From the NCBI GenBank assembly GCA_001724265.1, contig MEDY01000374.1:1-58259 (forward strand): 58,259 nucleotides of DNA, written 5' to 3'. This stretch comes from Rhizaria sp. SCN 62-66 (taxonomy: Eukaryota; Rhizaria, unplaced). Under the pieces are notes generated by a model. The model had not been told where the DNA came from. It searched no databases and saw only the letters and a list, made by a program, of their open reading frames with translations. A program made the translations under genes and the position numbers. Shown one piece after another: positions 1-11,620 of the stretch (positions are counted from its first letter, which is position 1; every line of letters begins with the position of its first letter).

Positions 1-5
1 CCTCA

Positions 6-38
6 GTGACTGAGTTATGATCGTGACTGAGTTATGAT
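6..38. repeat. 16-bp direct repeat, two copies
   Basis: The word GTGACTGAGTTATGAT occurs at 6-21 and again at 23-38, separated by one base. It is non-coding and no function is visible. Confidence 0.9.
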
Positions 39-561
39 GACTTATGCGATAGTTCATTTTTGTTCGTGTGAGTTATAGTCCGCTTAAATATATACTACTT
101 TATATGCCTTAATACCCCTTTTTAAGTTGTGCCAAGCTGATAACGTGTTGTAGCGCGAGTGTGACATCAGTAGGCAGCCGCAAGCTTCACATAGTCTGGA
201 CCCAAAAGTTGAGAATAATTGAATATATAACAGTGATAATTCTTGTATCTAAAAAAACTACTTTATGATTAGTGATAAAATATGATTTTGTATTGCAAAA
301 TATAATTTAATTTAATTTAAATAATTGTATGACACCGTTATAATAATTATTAGTCTTGTGGCTGCTTCGCACGTGAGAGACTTGCTGGTTGTCAGAATGG
401 TTTGGCTCGAGCAGACTTTTCAGTAACATTGTCAAAACAAAAGGGAGTAATCCTTTTAGTTTAAGGTATGAACCTGGACATTTGTTCGGTTATATCTGCT
501 CAACTCACGTGAGATGAGCATCCGCCTACTTGTTGCTGGTGTTTCAATCAAAACAACAAAT

Positions 562-607
562 AGTCACTAGTCACGTGTCTTATCGTATCACCAGTCACTA
601 GTCACGT
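562..607. repeat. 15-bp direct repeat, two copies
   Basis: AGTCACTAGTCACGT occurs at 562-576 and 593-607. Each copy contains an inner repeat of AGTCAC. It lies in the intergenic stretch beyond the CFAP52 3' end. Confidence 0.9.
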
Positions 608-1052
608 TGTATACTTCGGATCATATCATCAAGCCTGCAACGCTTCATTGAGACGTGTTGATGATTCGTGATTCTCGTTTATACAATTCTTTTTGATATG
701 TATTGTTGCAGTGCGAGGTGTTGGTAACACACACTGCGTACTAAAGTCAAACAAAATACAGAAGAAGACATAAAGGCTATTGATATATGGCTGCGCTCCC
801 CATCCGACGCTTTTTGAAGACCCAATCGTGATGTGTCGCTCCTAGCTTACACAGCAGACAAAAGCACAACACACATATGGGCAGCATCAAAGCTTTCACA
901 CAGACAGCAAGCGCAGCCCGTTATTTTTTCATTTCTTTGTTTTCATACAAACTACGACTAACTACTACTACATAACGCCCCAGGTTCAAAAAAGACTCAA
1001 CAACAATAGAAACAAGACCAAGACTAAGTTATTTGATCACGAGAGCAACAAC

Positions 1053-3306
1053 TTAGCACGGCAAGTCCTGCCAGTTACGTGCATAGCTCTGCGTCTGCTG
1101 TCCCTGGCCCTGCTGCGTCTGCTGGTACTGCTGGCCGTAGCCCTGGCCCTGGCCCTGGAGCTGCGTGGGCTGCTCGTAGTGCTCGTCGGCCACGGGCTGC
1201 TGGACGAACTCGCTCTCGGCGTCGTCCTCGACGAAGGGCTGCACCAGCGGCATCTCCCACAGGAATACTGCGCCCTCGTCGCCGACCGTCACGATCGTCT
1301 GCTGGTCCGGGGAGATCTCGGCCTTTGTGATGGCACCGCTGTGGCCCAGACCCGCAAAGTGGCAGCAGCCTTCGTCGTAGCTCCACACGCGCACGATGCG
1401 GTCCGCGCCGCCCGACACGAAGGCGTTGCCGTCGGCGGTGATGGCGATGGTGTTGACCACGTCCGTCTGCGAGCCGTCGACAACGCGGATTGCCGTGCCG
1501 TCGACGGCGTCCCAGTAGCTCAGCTTGCGGTCAGAGCCGGTGGTGAGGAGCTGCGACTGGTCGGGGTGGTACACCACGGCCTTGAACTGCGTCGATGCGA
1601 AGAGGCAGGTGTTGCGCGAGAAACGCTCGAGCGACCAGACGATGCAGGAGCCGTCGGCCGAAGCGGACACGCACTCGGAGTCGTCTGCGTTGAGCTTGAT
1701 CGAGTGCACACACGACTTGTGCTCCTTAAGCGAGGCCGCCATGCGCGTCGCGGTGCCCTGCACGACCCACACGCGGACCTGGCCGCACTGGCCGCCGCTG
1801 ATAATGCGGCGCCCGTCGGCCGTGACGGCCAGCGCGGTGACGCCGTCGCGGTGCGCGTCGTTGATCGTGTAGAGCAGCTGCCCCGACTGCGGCTTGAAGG
1901 CGCGGATCTTGCCGTCGCTCCAGCCGCTGAGGATGCTCTTGCCGTCGCGCGCGAAGGCGATGGCCAGGCAGTCGAGGTTGGGCACGCGGATGCGGAGCAG
2001 CTCGTTGCGCGTCTTGGACGACCACACGCGGATGTCCGTCTTGGCGCAGGTGGCGAAGAGGTCCGAGAAGCCGACGGGGAAGGCGACGCCGTTGATGCCG
2101 CCCGAGTGGCAGGTACTGCGGAGCTCGTGCTGGAGCGTCTGCACGTGGCACAGGTACGTGTTGCACTGCTGCGTGCCGACGAAGAAGTGGTCCTTGGCGG
2201 CGTTCATGACCAGGGACGTGACGGCACCGCCGTCGAGCGTGGTCTTGGCCATGATCTTGAGCGACTGCTGCGAGAGTACGGCCACAGTGCCGTCGCCGGA
2301 GCCGACGACGACGTTGCCGTTCTTGGTCAGCGTCGTCGCTGTGATGCCCAGCGAGAAGGGCTTGCCCAGAGGGCCGGCCTCCTTGAAGAGCTTCGACGTA
2401 AGGGAAACCTTGAGCAGGTCGCCAGACTTGGTGCCGCAGTAGACGTACTCGTCGTTGGCGTCGATGCTCACAGTGTTAAAGCACCGCTTGAGCTGGCCCA
2501 AGCTGCAGTCGGTCGGCCGCAGCTTTCGGTTCGCCAGGTCCAGCGACCACACGCGGAGGTTGTAGTTGCCCGCCGTCACGAGCTGGTCGTCGGTGTTGTT
2601 GAAGAAGCGGACGACCGTGGCCGTCTCGTTGGCGGCGGGCGAGCCGCACACGGCCTGGCCGGACTCGACGTCCCACAGCACCAGCTTGTTGTCGTCGCGG
2701 CCGCCCAGCGTGGCGAGGAAGCGCTCGTTGTGGGAGAAGGCGAGGTCTTGGACCTTGCCCTTGTGCAGGACGAGGCGGTGCATCACCTCGTACGTCTCCA
2801 GGTTCCACAGGATCACCTGCGCGGGGAAACCCATGTGCGTGACCTAAGATGATGGATGAGAGAATCAGGAACAGAAAAGAGAGATATTTGGGGGTATACG
2901 TGAGTAATTCAATATTTTTTTTTGATTTCCAGGCCAGTTATGCAGAACAACACGTGATAATTCAATGGAAATATGTAATTCATTGATCTTTATCGCAAAT
3001 TCAAGTGTTTTGTCGTGTGGGACGTACCTGACCGGTGGCGAGGTACTTGCCGGAGCGCGAGAGGGCGAGGCACGAGATGGTGCTGTTGTGGCCGCCGCGC
3101 TGAAGGAAGGCCTGCGTGTTCTTGAGCAGGTGCTTGACAACGATGGTGGAGCCGAGGGGGTAGATGATGTGCTGGTCGCCGGGGTGCAGCAGCAGCCCGT
3201 TGGGGACGTTGCCGTTGAAGCCGATCACGCCCTTGAGCACGAGCTCAGCGGTGCCGGCCTCCACTGCACCCGCGGCGCCGTACTGCGTGCTGTCAGCGTT
3301 CTCCAT
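1053..3306 (-). CDS. CFAP52: CFAP52 (WDR16), WD40 protein of the axoneme inner junction
   Basis: Two exons: 3306-3028 (ATG at 3306-3304) and 2843-1053 (TAA), joined in phase 0 at GGYLATGQ-like/VTHMGFP, giving 689 residues. The N-terminus contains IGFNGNVPNGLLLHPG and HIIYPLGSTIVVKHL. The following block VILWNLE...LHKGKVQDLAFS...VCGSPAA, and later LFATCAKTDIRVW and GQLKRCF, match vertebrate CFAP52 along nearly the full length. About ten WD repeats are visible, with recurrent VRVW/DIRVW strands. In the family this protein joins A and B tubules of doublet microtubules at the inner junction. The C-terminal 45 residues are an added Gln/Gly-rich tail (QGQGQGYGQQYQQ) not expected in the family. The upstream in-frame ATG at 3447 would add 47 residues lacking similarity, so the ATG at 3306 is preferred. 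Confidence 0.95.
2844..3027 (-). other. CFAP52: Intron of CFAP52, 184 nt, phase 0
   Basis: Donor CAG|GTACGTCC at 3027 and acceptor TTAG at 2844. Splicing restores a CFAP52-like junction (ATGQ-VTHMGF). The intron is AT-rich compared with its exons. Confidence 0.93.
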
Positions 3307-4193
3307 CTGCGATAGCCAGTGCACAGTGGCAGACGAGAGAGTAGATGCGTCGGAGAGAGAGAGCGCGCGGATGGGAAGGAGGTGAACGAAAAAGAATCGG
3401 GGTGACGAGGAAGCCAAGGAAAAGAGCAAGATGTGCGGGAGAAACAAGGGTTAGAGGAATGTAAGCGTAATTAATGGATGTAAAGAGACATGAATGCACT
3501 ATTACACATGACGAGATATCATTGAAAAGTAAAACAAGTGCATGGCAGCAAGGTTTGCAGGTGGGCGAGCACTGTGGGTTTGGGTTGTAATCGACGCAAA
3601 CTAAAGGAGCATCCGCACGGCTATTCTCCGTAGAGATGCAGCACTAAAATAAAAACCCGGTTCTTTCATTACAGCAAACATCCTGAATTTACTCCCCAAG
3701 CGATAGCACAGCATACAGCACTCACACGACACGATTCCGATTCAAGAAAGAACGGTTACTTCGACCCAGCGAAGAGAGCGACGGTTGGAGCCGTGCAGCG
3801 ACCCGCCTCGGTTCGTGAAAAAGGTCGAAGGAGTTAAGCGAGGTGGGGGCAATCGGGGAGGATGCTTGGCGTGCGCTTTCGTTCTCGACGGCCCGCAGAC
3901 TCATTCGACCATTCTTGCCTTCCGAATTTCTGTTGCAACGCAATATACGTGATCTTGTTTGTTGACCATTTTCTTTTTTTGCATAAAACGCATGTTGACC
4001 CGGTCTGGCAGAGGCAGAAAGCTGACCCACTTTGAGTGGGTGACTCGATGCTCCTCCACTTCCCTTTCGGGTTGTCTGCGGCAACTTTCCTTGCATTCTT
4101 TTGAAATGAATCCTCTGTAATCCTATTGCTAACCACATTTCATCTCCGTTCTCCTGCAATATATCCTATTCCACGCTACGGCACAGTCTCTAG
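3307..4193. promoter_or_regulatory. Divergent intergenic region, CFAP52 / tetraspanin
   Basis: This 0.9-kb stretch lies between two divergently transcribed genes, so both promoters should be here; that is an inference. Short open frames on the minus strand (for example 3722-4159) lack homology and the coding composition of real genes here. It contains a perfect 7-bp hairpin at 4025-4041. Confidence 0.4.
4025..4041. repeat. Small inverted repeat (7-bp stem, 3-nt loop)
   Basis: ACCCACT-TTG-AGTGGGT, perfectly paired, 153 bp upstream of the tetraspanin start. No known element is recognised. Confidence 0.7.
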
Positions 4194-4865
4194 ATGGGTC
4201 GCAAGAACTGGGGCGAGCGCATCGGGCGCAAGATGCTAATTGTGTCCGACGTCATCTTCATCCTCTGCGGCGTCGCCATCCTCATTACCGCGATCATCAG
4301 CCACGCCGAAGTGAAGGACATGCAGGATCGCACCGACCTGCTGAGCGTCATGAACATCGACACGTACCTCGTCGTCGCCATCTTCGTCGGCGCGGCGGCC
4401 ATCATCGGCGCCCTCCTCGGCCTCATTTCCGTCCTCAAGCGCTACAAGCGCCTCCTCGTCTTCTCCGTCATCGTGATGTTCATCGTCTTCGTCGTCCAGA
4501 TTGTCATGGGCTCGCTCCTGCTCTCGGCCAAGACCTCCGAGGTCTACGACGCCTTCCGCGAGGACTCTGCCGCCGGCTACGCGCGTCGTGAGGCCTTCCA
4601 GCAGGACATGCAGTGCTGCGGCTGGAACTACATCACCGAGGAGTTCTTCCCCGAGCGCGTCGCCTGCATCGCGCGCCACCCCACCTTCACCGAGACGTGC
4701 GCCTCCGCGCTCGAGACCTTCCTCGACAAGTGGGCTCAGCCCGCGGGCATCGTCCTCATCGTCTTCTCGATTCTCGCCTTCATCGCGCTCGTGGCGTCGA
4801 TGCTCGTCGTCTTCTCGTCACGCACCGTCAAGGAGGACTTCTTCGAGAACCCCTTCTCGTTCTAA
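4194..4865 (+). CDS. Tetraspanin family membrane protein
   Basis: Single exon, 223 residues, ending TAA. Four hydrophobic segments are visible at about residues 14-36, 57-81, 86-110 and 183-207. The large extracellular loop between the third and fourth (about 111-182) carries the family signature CCG at 141-143 (QCCGWNY) and two further cysteines at 158 and 169, consistent with the two disulfides of a minimal tetraspanin loop. The short cytoplasmic tail ends FFENPFSF. Length and topology are normal for the family. Tetraspanins organise plasma-membrane or endosomal microdomains; the specific partner is unknown. Unlike most genes in the window it has no low-complexity insertion. Confidence 0.9.
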   Translation: MGRKNWGERIGRKMLIVSDVIFILCGVAILITAIISHAEVKDMQDRTDLLSVMNIDTYLVVAIFVGAAAIIGALLGLISVLKRYKRLLVFSVIVMFIVFVVQIVMGSLLLSAKTSEVYDAFREDSAAGYARREAFQQDMQCCGWNYITEEFFPERVACIARHPTFTETCASALETFLDKWAQPAGIVLIVFSILAFIALVASMLVVFSSRTVKEDFFENPFSF

Positions 4866-6176
4866 GTGCGCGGCGTTGCAGTCGTGGACTTGCATCCACA
4901 ACATTTCTGTCAACAACGTTGCCAACACGCATGTTGTTGTTCTAAGTGCCTCACTTATCACTTTGCTCCAAGTCAGCGCCCAGCGAAGTATTTCGCATTC
5001 GTGTTACGACAACATCGTTACAGTATGGCTTCACACAGTCCTTATGATATAGCCACAGTGACAGTCACATTTGCAGTCGCAATCGCCTGCTGCCACAAGT
5101 TGGTGCAGAAACTAACCTAACTGCAACTGCTACTTGATAGTGAGCACTTTTGTGTGGCGTGAGCTACGCAGCAAACCATACTCCCATACTCTTTGTAGCT
5201 TAAAAACTCGGAGCGAACCAAGTCTGTACAGATCGTTTATATTTTCCCCTTTTTGTTTTCTATTTTCCTCAAAAACATGGTTGCATTACCGTTAACAGTT
5301 TTGGTTGCGAGTCATGTTTTTGTTTTTCTTGGTGACCCAGTTTTATGCTTCTGTTTTTATTTTCTTCTTTTCGTTTCTCTTTTCGCCGTGTGGTGGTTTC
5401 AGCGACATACTTTTGCTTTAAGTAGCGTAAATGTGTGGTGTTGATGGAACGCCGTCTCAGTCTTGCGATCGCTAAACGTTTGGTCAATCTTTTGCAATAT
5501 CACGACATTTCACACAGACACGTTGCAAAGTGTTTCTATAGAGGCAGAAATGCGGCGAGCGCGGTAACGAAGTGCACACCATCGGTGCGGGGGCTTCACC
5601 GGTCCTCCTCACAGCTTGCTCGAATTTGTCAGCAGATATACGTTCCGCCACTCGGAGATGACGTGGACCACATTGTTAACTGTAGTGTTCGTTGTAGTGT
5701 TACCAATGAAATTTTCTTCACCTACAGCCTACTCTATAGTCTTTCTTTTTGCTTCTCTCTAACTCTCCCTTTTCACACTCGCTCCCACTGCTGATGATAC
5801 TGTGTGCGCTGCTGCTGTTACTTCCTGTCGCTGTTGAGCAACAAAACAGCTGCAATGCAGCACAAACACGTGTCGTCCTTTGCGATTGATGTCTTCATCA
5901 TACTTCTCTTCGTCTACGTTTTGTTTGCTTGCTTGTTTGTTTGTGCTTTTCTAATCGTTCATTACCTTAACTGAGAGCAAAGTAACACGAAACCATAGTC
6001 ATCTGTTTTAGTCGTAAGTTAGCAGCATATGTATGTATATCCTATCAGTTTTTTTTTTCTCAATAGTTCTTTTATCATAACACAATACCCGAATCAATAA
6101 AACAAACATAACCTTTAAAACAAACCAATAACATCTGACACCGCTGACATCACAAGTCGTGCTAAGATTGACTGCC
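4866..6176. other. Convergent intergenic region, tetraspanin / CEP44
   Basis: This 1.3-kb stretch holds the 3' flanks of two converging genes. It is T-rich on the plus strand (5700-6000). The small open frames at 5253-5444 and 5435-5794 have neither homology nor the local coding bias, so I see no gene here. Confidence 0.6.
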
Positions 6177-9100
6177 TTAGACTGACGAGGACAGGAATGC
6201 CTGGCAGCTACCCAGCCGGCCCGCGATGCTCCTGGTAAGCGCAGCCACCCTCGCCGCGGTGGCCGCGTCCCCGGCCTCAAGCCCGACCTCGACTCTGTGC
6301 GCCAGGGCTTGGAAGCGGGCAATGCTAGCGCTCGTCGGGCTCAGCTGACCGTGGGCAACGGCAGCAGAGTGACCGTGCGCAGCGGCAGCGGTGGAGTGGC
6401 CATGGGAGTCGGAGGGGCGGCGCGAGGGCACAGCGGACACGTCTGAGGGAAACGGCGGTGTGTCGGTGCCGCCAACTACGCTTGCGTTGACAGCGCACAT
6501 CGGGGCAGAGACGGGAGTCGCGTTTGCAGCCGCGTAAACGCTGTTGCTGACAGGGTTGCTATTGCTGTTGTTGACCGCGTGGGCGCCGTTGTTGTCGTTC
6601 TTGTAGGCGTTGGCCGCAGCAAGGGAGTAAGGGTTGGGCGATCGCATGTACGCGCCCTGAGCCTGGGTACTGAGATTGTGGGCACTTAAACGGGCCGGGG
6701 ACGCTGGGGGCGAGTCGTCTTCAACCGTGGCCGCTGGCGCATTGCTGTTGCTGTTTTGAGTTTGTTGCTGCAGCGTCTGTGATGCGTTAAGCATCGATAG
6801 CGCAGCTTGCTCGGCTAATGCAACAGCCAAATCGCCATCGTAGTCATCGTCGTTGCCTACGTTGAAGTCATACTCATCAGCAAATTTCGACGACTGTGTC
6901 TGCGACTGCGAATGCGACTGTAGCGGCGACTGCGGCTGCGTTGACGGCTGCGTCGACGACTGCGTCACAGTCACGGGCACGGAGTTGGCGGCAGCGAAGC
7001 GCACGCTGCCGGGGGACGCCACGGCGGGGCCATGCACTGCAGCAGCACCCGTGAAACTTGTGACGCCCGTGACGGCACCGGTGCCAATAGCAGAGGCGCT
7101 GGCATCGGTTGTGACGGCATCGGTCGCAGTTGCAACCGAGCGGTTGAGGCTGTTCACCAAGTGACCGTGCGCATTCAGGGAGTGACCGTGCGCAGCAACG
7201 GAGTGACTGTGGGCAGCGATGGCGCTCTCGACCTTGTCGAAGCGCGCGTCAATGCCTTCGATGCGGCTCATAAGCAGCTGCTGCGTGTTCGCCAGCACGT
7301 TGATCGCGGCGGCAACGGCGTCCAGACTCGCGTTGGTGCTGCTGCTACCAGTGTCGCTCTCAGGTGTCGCAGCAGTCGTAACAGGGGCGGCCGCAGCGTT
7401 GCTGCTGTTGCTGTTGTTGCTGTAGTTTACTGCGACTGTGGGAACAGGAGTCGGTAACAGCGAAGTGAAAGCGCTCTGGGGAGTCACAAACAGCTGAGCC
7501 TGCGCCTGAGCCTGCGCCTGCGCCTGAGCCTGTGCAAACGCGAGCTGCTGCTGCTGCTGGTAGTACAGCTGCTGATGCTGGTGCTGCTGCTGCTCAAGCG
7601 TCGCCACCCCCTGCTCCACCGTTAGTGCCCCCTCGCCGGATCTAAGTACCCCGCCGCGCCCCCAGGGCAGCCCGGTCACGGGCGTGGGTCCGAACGGCCC
7701 CCCCGCGGGCACCGCCACGGCCGCGGTCCCCAGCGCCGCAAGGAGCGGGTGAGAGACGGGCAACGGCAAAACCACCGACTGCTGCTGCTGCTGCTGCTGC
7801 TGCGGCGGGACGGGGCCGCAGTGCGAGGGACCCCTGCGCACCGCCACGCCGCTCGCAGGGTTGCCCACGGCGGCGCCGTGAGACGCAGTGACGCCGGGGG
7901 CGCCGCGGGAGCGACCATGAACAGCGCCGGCGTGAGCTTGGTTGCCACCGTGGCCGTGGTTGTTGCTGTTGAAGAGCGAGTGGGCAGTGGACCGGGCGCG
8001 CGAGCGCGCGCGCGGCCCCCCCGCGGCGGCGGAAGCGGCGGCGGCGGCGGCACGGGCCTGCTCCAGGCGCGAGACCGCGGGGTTTGCGGTGGCGGCCGCG
8101 GGCACGCCCACGCCGGGCAGGTAGGCCCCGCCGAAGCCGGCGACAGGGATGGAGCCAGGGGCCGCGAGGTACTGCTGGTACTGCTGCTGCAACATGAGCT
8201 GCTGCTGTTGCTGAAGAAGCTGCTGCTGCTGCTGCTGCTGGTACTGGAGCTGGAGCTGAGTCTGACCAGGGTAGGCGCTTGGCATGGGGACAATGCCAAA
8301 GCCGTCCGCAGTCGCACCAACATGAGCACCAGCATTGTCCATGGCGTCGCCAGGATAAGCAACGGGCGCACTTAGAAGAGGAGCAGGAACAGGTGCAACA
8401 GAGACGGCGGCAGCAGCAGCAGAGCTGGCAAGCATAGAGGCGGGCGTATGCACTGGCACGGAACCGCCAGCTAGAGGAGCCTTGGCCCACAGCTGCGCCT
8501 GCGCCTGCGCCCGCGACCGTGGCCGTGACAGTGACCGCGACTGTGCGCCACTCTTGTTGTCGGGGTTGCCGCGACTGCCCGCGGTGGCGCTGGGCGGGCG
8601 CGGCTTCGCCTTCGCGGGCGACATGGCCACGGCGGCCTTCAGGGACCGCGGCGTGTGCGCCGTGCTGAAGTCCACCACAGCGCTCGCGGCGTTGGCGGCG
8701 AAGGCCACCGACCGCGGGCTCGCCTTGGTGACGCGCACCGGCGACGCCGCCGCTGACGCCGACCCCGCCGCGCCGCCGCCGCCGCTCTCTGCGGCGCTGT
8801 GGGACCAGACGCCGGCGCTGGTGCCGACGGTCGCGGCGGCGGCGGCGGTGCGGGAGCGGGAGCGGGAGCGGTTGCCGCCGCTGGCACTGCTGCTGCCGGC
8901 CGTGTGTGCGCCGTCGAGCTGGCTGATCTTGGCAAGAGTGGCAGTAAAGATGTCACAAACAAGCTCCATCTTTGGCGCGGCGTAGCCGATCTGGAGGAAC
9001 TGGGCGACCGTGAGCCGTGGCGTGAGCTGCAGCAGTGAGCGCGCGAGGCGGAAGACTGACTCGGTGAAGCGGAGGTCGTTCTTGGAGTAGAGCTCGTAGC

Positions 9101-9419
9101 CCTCGGCAACAATGAACTTGGCAAATGAGTGGCTATAGGTCAGGAAAAGGTAGTGGAGGATCGGGAGAAGCGACTCGGGCTCGCCAGCAAGAAGTCTATA
9201 TAATGATAAAAGCAAAGGGGGAAAGTATGACAGTCAGTGTGTCAGGAGATGTCAGTTGTTACCGTTGAGTTGCAGAGCAAGGGAATAATGGGTAATTAAA
9301 GTGAGAGCTCGGGAAAAATGAGATCAGACGTACTTCTCGGTGACAACGGGGTGGCTGTACTTAATGCGTGTGAGGTGGCGGCGCAGCACCCCCAGGTTGT
9401 TGAGGAGACTGCTCGACAT
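6177..9419 (-). CDS. CEP44: CEP44-like centriole protein with a long low-complexity tail
   Basis: Two exons: 9419-9334 and 9195-6177 (TAA), phase 2, 1034 residues. The first ~125 residues match the CEP44 tubulin-binding domain: LLNNLGVLRRHLTRIKY, then SLLPILHYLFLTYSHSF, AEGYELYSKNDLRFTESVF, FLQIGYAAPKMELVCDIF. Human CEP44 has about 390 residues; here the rest is Ala/Ser/Gln-rich with polyQ runs and two arrays of an AHGHS-like repeat (residues encoded near 7161-7214 and 6345-6410). A possible coiled segment around INVLANTQQLLMSRIEGI precedes one array. In animals CEP44 binds centriolar microtubules and promotes centriole-to-centrosome conversion; a basal body role is inferred. The neighbouring CFAP52 and delta-tubulin genes fit a flagellate. 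Confidence 0.88.
7161..7214. repeat. CEP44: 21-bp tandem array carrying GTGACCGTG words
   Basis: GTGACCGTGCGC starts at 7161 and 7182, with a diverged copy GTGACTGTGGGC at 7203, an exact 21-bp period. On the minus strand it encodes a 7-residue repeat (AHGHSLN/AHGHLVN). A second array with 24-bp period starts at 6345 and 6369. Confidence 0.85.
9196..9333 (-). other. CEP44: Intron of CEP44, 138 nt, phase 2
   Basis: Donor GAGAA|GTACGTCT at 9333 and acceptor ATATAG at 9196. Splicing gives VVTEK-LLAGEPES, matching the spacing of the CEP44 domain. Confidence 0.92.
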
Positions 9420-10705
9420 GCGGACTGTCAACTGGCGCTTGTGAAGCGCTGGCTAAACGGCAGAAGAGTTGAGTGAAACCAAAATGCACAAACGTTAACA
9501 ACTAAATTACAGTATTAATAATTTCATTATACTTGTAAAACTCAATTTGACGATCATTATATGGCGAAATTTCAAAATTGTAGAAGCTGTTCATTCCATT
9601 CTCAAGCTCCAACGGCTCTCTGTATTTGTCGCTGCCGTTAGCGGCAGTCGGCACATTTGCATGTTACACGAGTTTTCACAATCAAGATAAACACCAAGTC
9701 ACAAAAAACTCACAATTAAGAAGTAGTATTTCTTATATTTTTCAAATTTTATTGTTATTGTTCGGTGAACAACTATTCTAAGTACTATTTTTCTTTACTG
9801 GTGAATCAAAGGCTCTCTCGATCGACTCCAGCGGTGACTCTTGTGACAGCAATACAACAGTTGCTGACCAATCTTGACTGGCGACAAATAGTGACTGTGA
9901 TAATGAATATAAGGACTAAAGGACTATACGACTGAACCGAGAAGACAGACTTTGAACACAAATTAACACACACACTAGAGACAGGAATGAGAGATATATA
10001 TAAAGTGATATTTTACGAGCTTTGAGAAAAATAAGGTAGCGAGCGACAGCTGTACAGAAGCATGAGTACTCTTCAACTAAAGAGTCTTAGTTGCTGCTGT
10101 TGTGTTTTGCTGTTACCGTACATAGCCTTCCTCCCACTGGTTCTGTTGTTACTGCCGCTAGGGTTGCTGTCGTGTGGTTGCTGTTGCTGATAAAACAGTT
10201 GCAGAGCACTAGTGTGACACCACATAAACTGGAACGTTGAAACATGGAGACAATGTAGAAGAAAGCTGAGGTCAAGACAAACGGAAAGGGAACACTTTTT
10301 AAAACAAAATATGAGACAAAAAACAAAACAAATCAAAACATACAAAGCAGCACGTCACATCACGACACGACATCAATCAACAAAGCGACTTGCAACGTCA
10401 GTAGTCACTTTGTTTCGCTAATCAGCAATAGAAACACTTCTCAAAGTACAACATCAGTCACCCTTTACTTGAATATAAAAGCAAACGCTTACACAAGCAA
10501 CTGTTCAAGATCATTGTTACTCTGACACACAAACAAACCAAAGACCAAATTCGGTGTTTGTTTCGCAGCAAAACACCACTACACGTTATGCACTGCGCAT
10601 ACACGCTACACGCTACACGCGGAGAATTACAAATGTTACTGCTTCTGCTACTGCCGGTTTTACGGTTCATACTTATTACACATCGCCTTTGTGTTTTACG
10701 CGCGC
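9420..10705. other. Intergenic region between CEP44 and the SRPBCC gene
   Basis: AT-rich. It should hold the CEP44 promoter next to 9420 and the SRPBCC gene 3' flank at its right end. Open frames at 10073-10345 show no homology or coding bias. A short tandem ACACGCT lies at 10601-10620. Confidence 0.5.
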
Positions 10706-11620
10706 TTAGGCGGCGTTGCGCGTCTTGAGCGTGTGGTTGATGACCTGAATGGCGTTAACGACGCCCTGCTCGAGCATCGCCTGCGCCTTCTCCTGCGCCT
10801 TCTCGTTGCCCTCGGCGGCCTTGGCCCAGGCGTACGAGTCCCACAGCATCTGGCACTGCGGCTGCCCGTCGACGCCCGCGGGGAGCTCCTTGAGCGAGAA
10901 GGAGATGAAGTGGCGGTGGAACAACACAGGTCCGTCCACAGTCACGTAGTCGACGGCGTGCTCGGCGTCGTTCAAGCCAAGGAGGATCTCGTGGAAAGTG
11001 CCGGAGGGAAGCGTCACGGTGCGGTTCAGCAGCGACGGGTGGTCGGGCTCGTGGCCAGTAGTGACGGAGACCTTGGAGGAGTAGGCGACGAGGTACTCGA
11101 CGTTCCAGTCCGATACGAGCGACCAAACGTCCTGTGAGCAAGAGACGTTTTGCATTTGTGGCAGATATAACAAAAGTTAAACGGAGTAAAAAAGGTTTTG
11201 GGGGTAGAAGAGAGTGAGGTACATACATGGCTAAAGAATTTGTTCGAGAGAAGTTGGGAATGCAAAGATACAGCGTCAAAAGCTAAGGTGGGTGAGATCG
11301 TTGACGTTTGCTGTACTTACCTTGAGGGGGAACGGGAGCACAAAGGTGTTCGAGTACGTGAGCTTGGCGGCCTTGTCAAGGCCCTTAATCGTCTTCTCGG
11401 TCCAGCTCGTCGCGTCCTTGCTCTTGCCGCCGGCGGCGGCAGCGCCCGAGGCGGAGGCTGAGGTGCCAGCGCTCTCGCCAGAGCCAGCCGTAACGACCTT
11501 CAACTCATGCTCGTGCTGCTGCTGTTGCTGCTTCTGCTGGTTGTTGTTGTTGCCCTTGGTCTGGGGCTGAGCAGTGTCGGAATCAACGCCGACGGTCGCC
11601 TTGGAACTATTGCAGCCCAT
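10706..11620 (-). CDS. SRPBCC/START-like lipid-binding fold protein, predicted N-acylated
   Basis: Two exons: 11620-11321 (exactly 100 codons) and 11131-10706 (TAA), phase 0, 241 residues. The N-terminus MGCNSSKA fits an N-myristoylation signal (Gly2, Ser5/Ser6) with an adjacent Cys3 suited to palmitoylation, suggesting membrane attachment. Residues ~15-70 are a Gln/Asn/Ala-rich linker. From ~85 the sequence LTYSNTFVLPFPLKDVWSLVSDW, followed by LLNRTVTLPSGTFHEILLGL, VDYVTVDG and a long C-terminal helix (EKAQEKAQAMLEQGVVNAI), looks like the helix-grip SRPBCC/Bet v1 superfamily, which usually binds hydrophobic ligands. This is fold-level recognition from pattern only; the ligand is unknown. The adjacent DHHC enzyme gene is not close enough to infer a link. 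Confidence 0.6.
11132..11320 (-). other. Intron of the SRPBCC gene, 189 nt, phase 0
   Basis: Donor AAG|GTAAGTAC at 11320 and acceptor CACAG at 11132. It is the only one of the six introns here with a GTAAGT donor; the other five read GTACGT. Confidence 0.9.

Larger units (their letters stand above)
1..1052. other. AT-rich intergenic sequence left of CFAP52
   Basis: No open frame with the GC-rich codon pattern of the neighbouring genes is visible here. The stretch holds two short direct repeats (annotated separately) and several CACGTG-like words. Its right end is the 3' flank of the minus-strand CFAP52 gene. Whatever gene lies to the left is outside the window. Confidence 0.6.

Noticed and set aside
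1179-2852. 557-codon open frame antisense to CFAP52
   Set aside because: Mirror of GC-rich codon bias; the sense strand matches CFAP52 over its whole length.
3722-4159. 145-codon minus frame between CFAP52 and tetraspanin
   Set aside because: No homology and base composition unlike real genes here; lies in the expected promoter.
5435-5794. 119-codon frame downstream of tetraspanin
   Set aside because: Does not begin at ATG, lacks coding bias, and has no recognisable domain.
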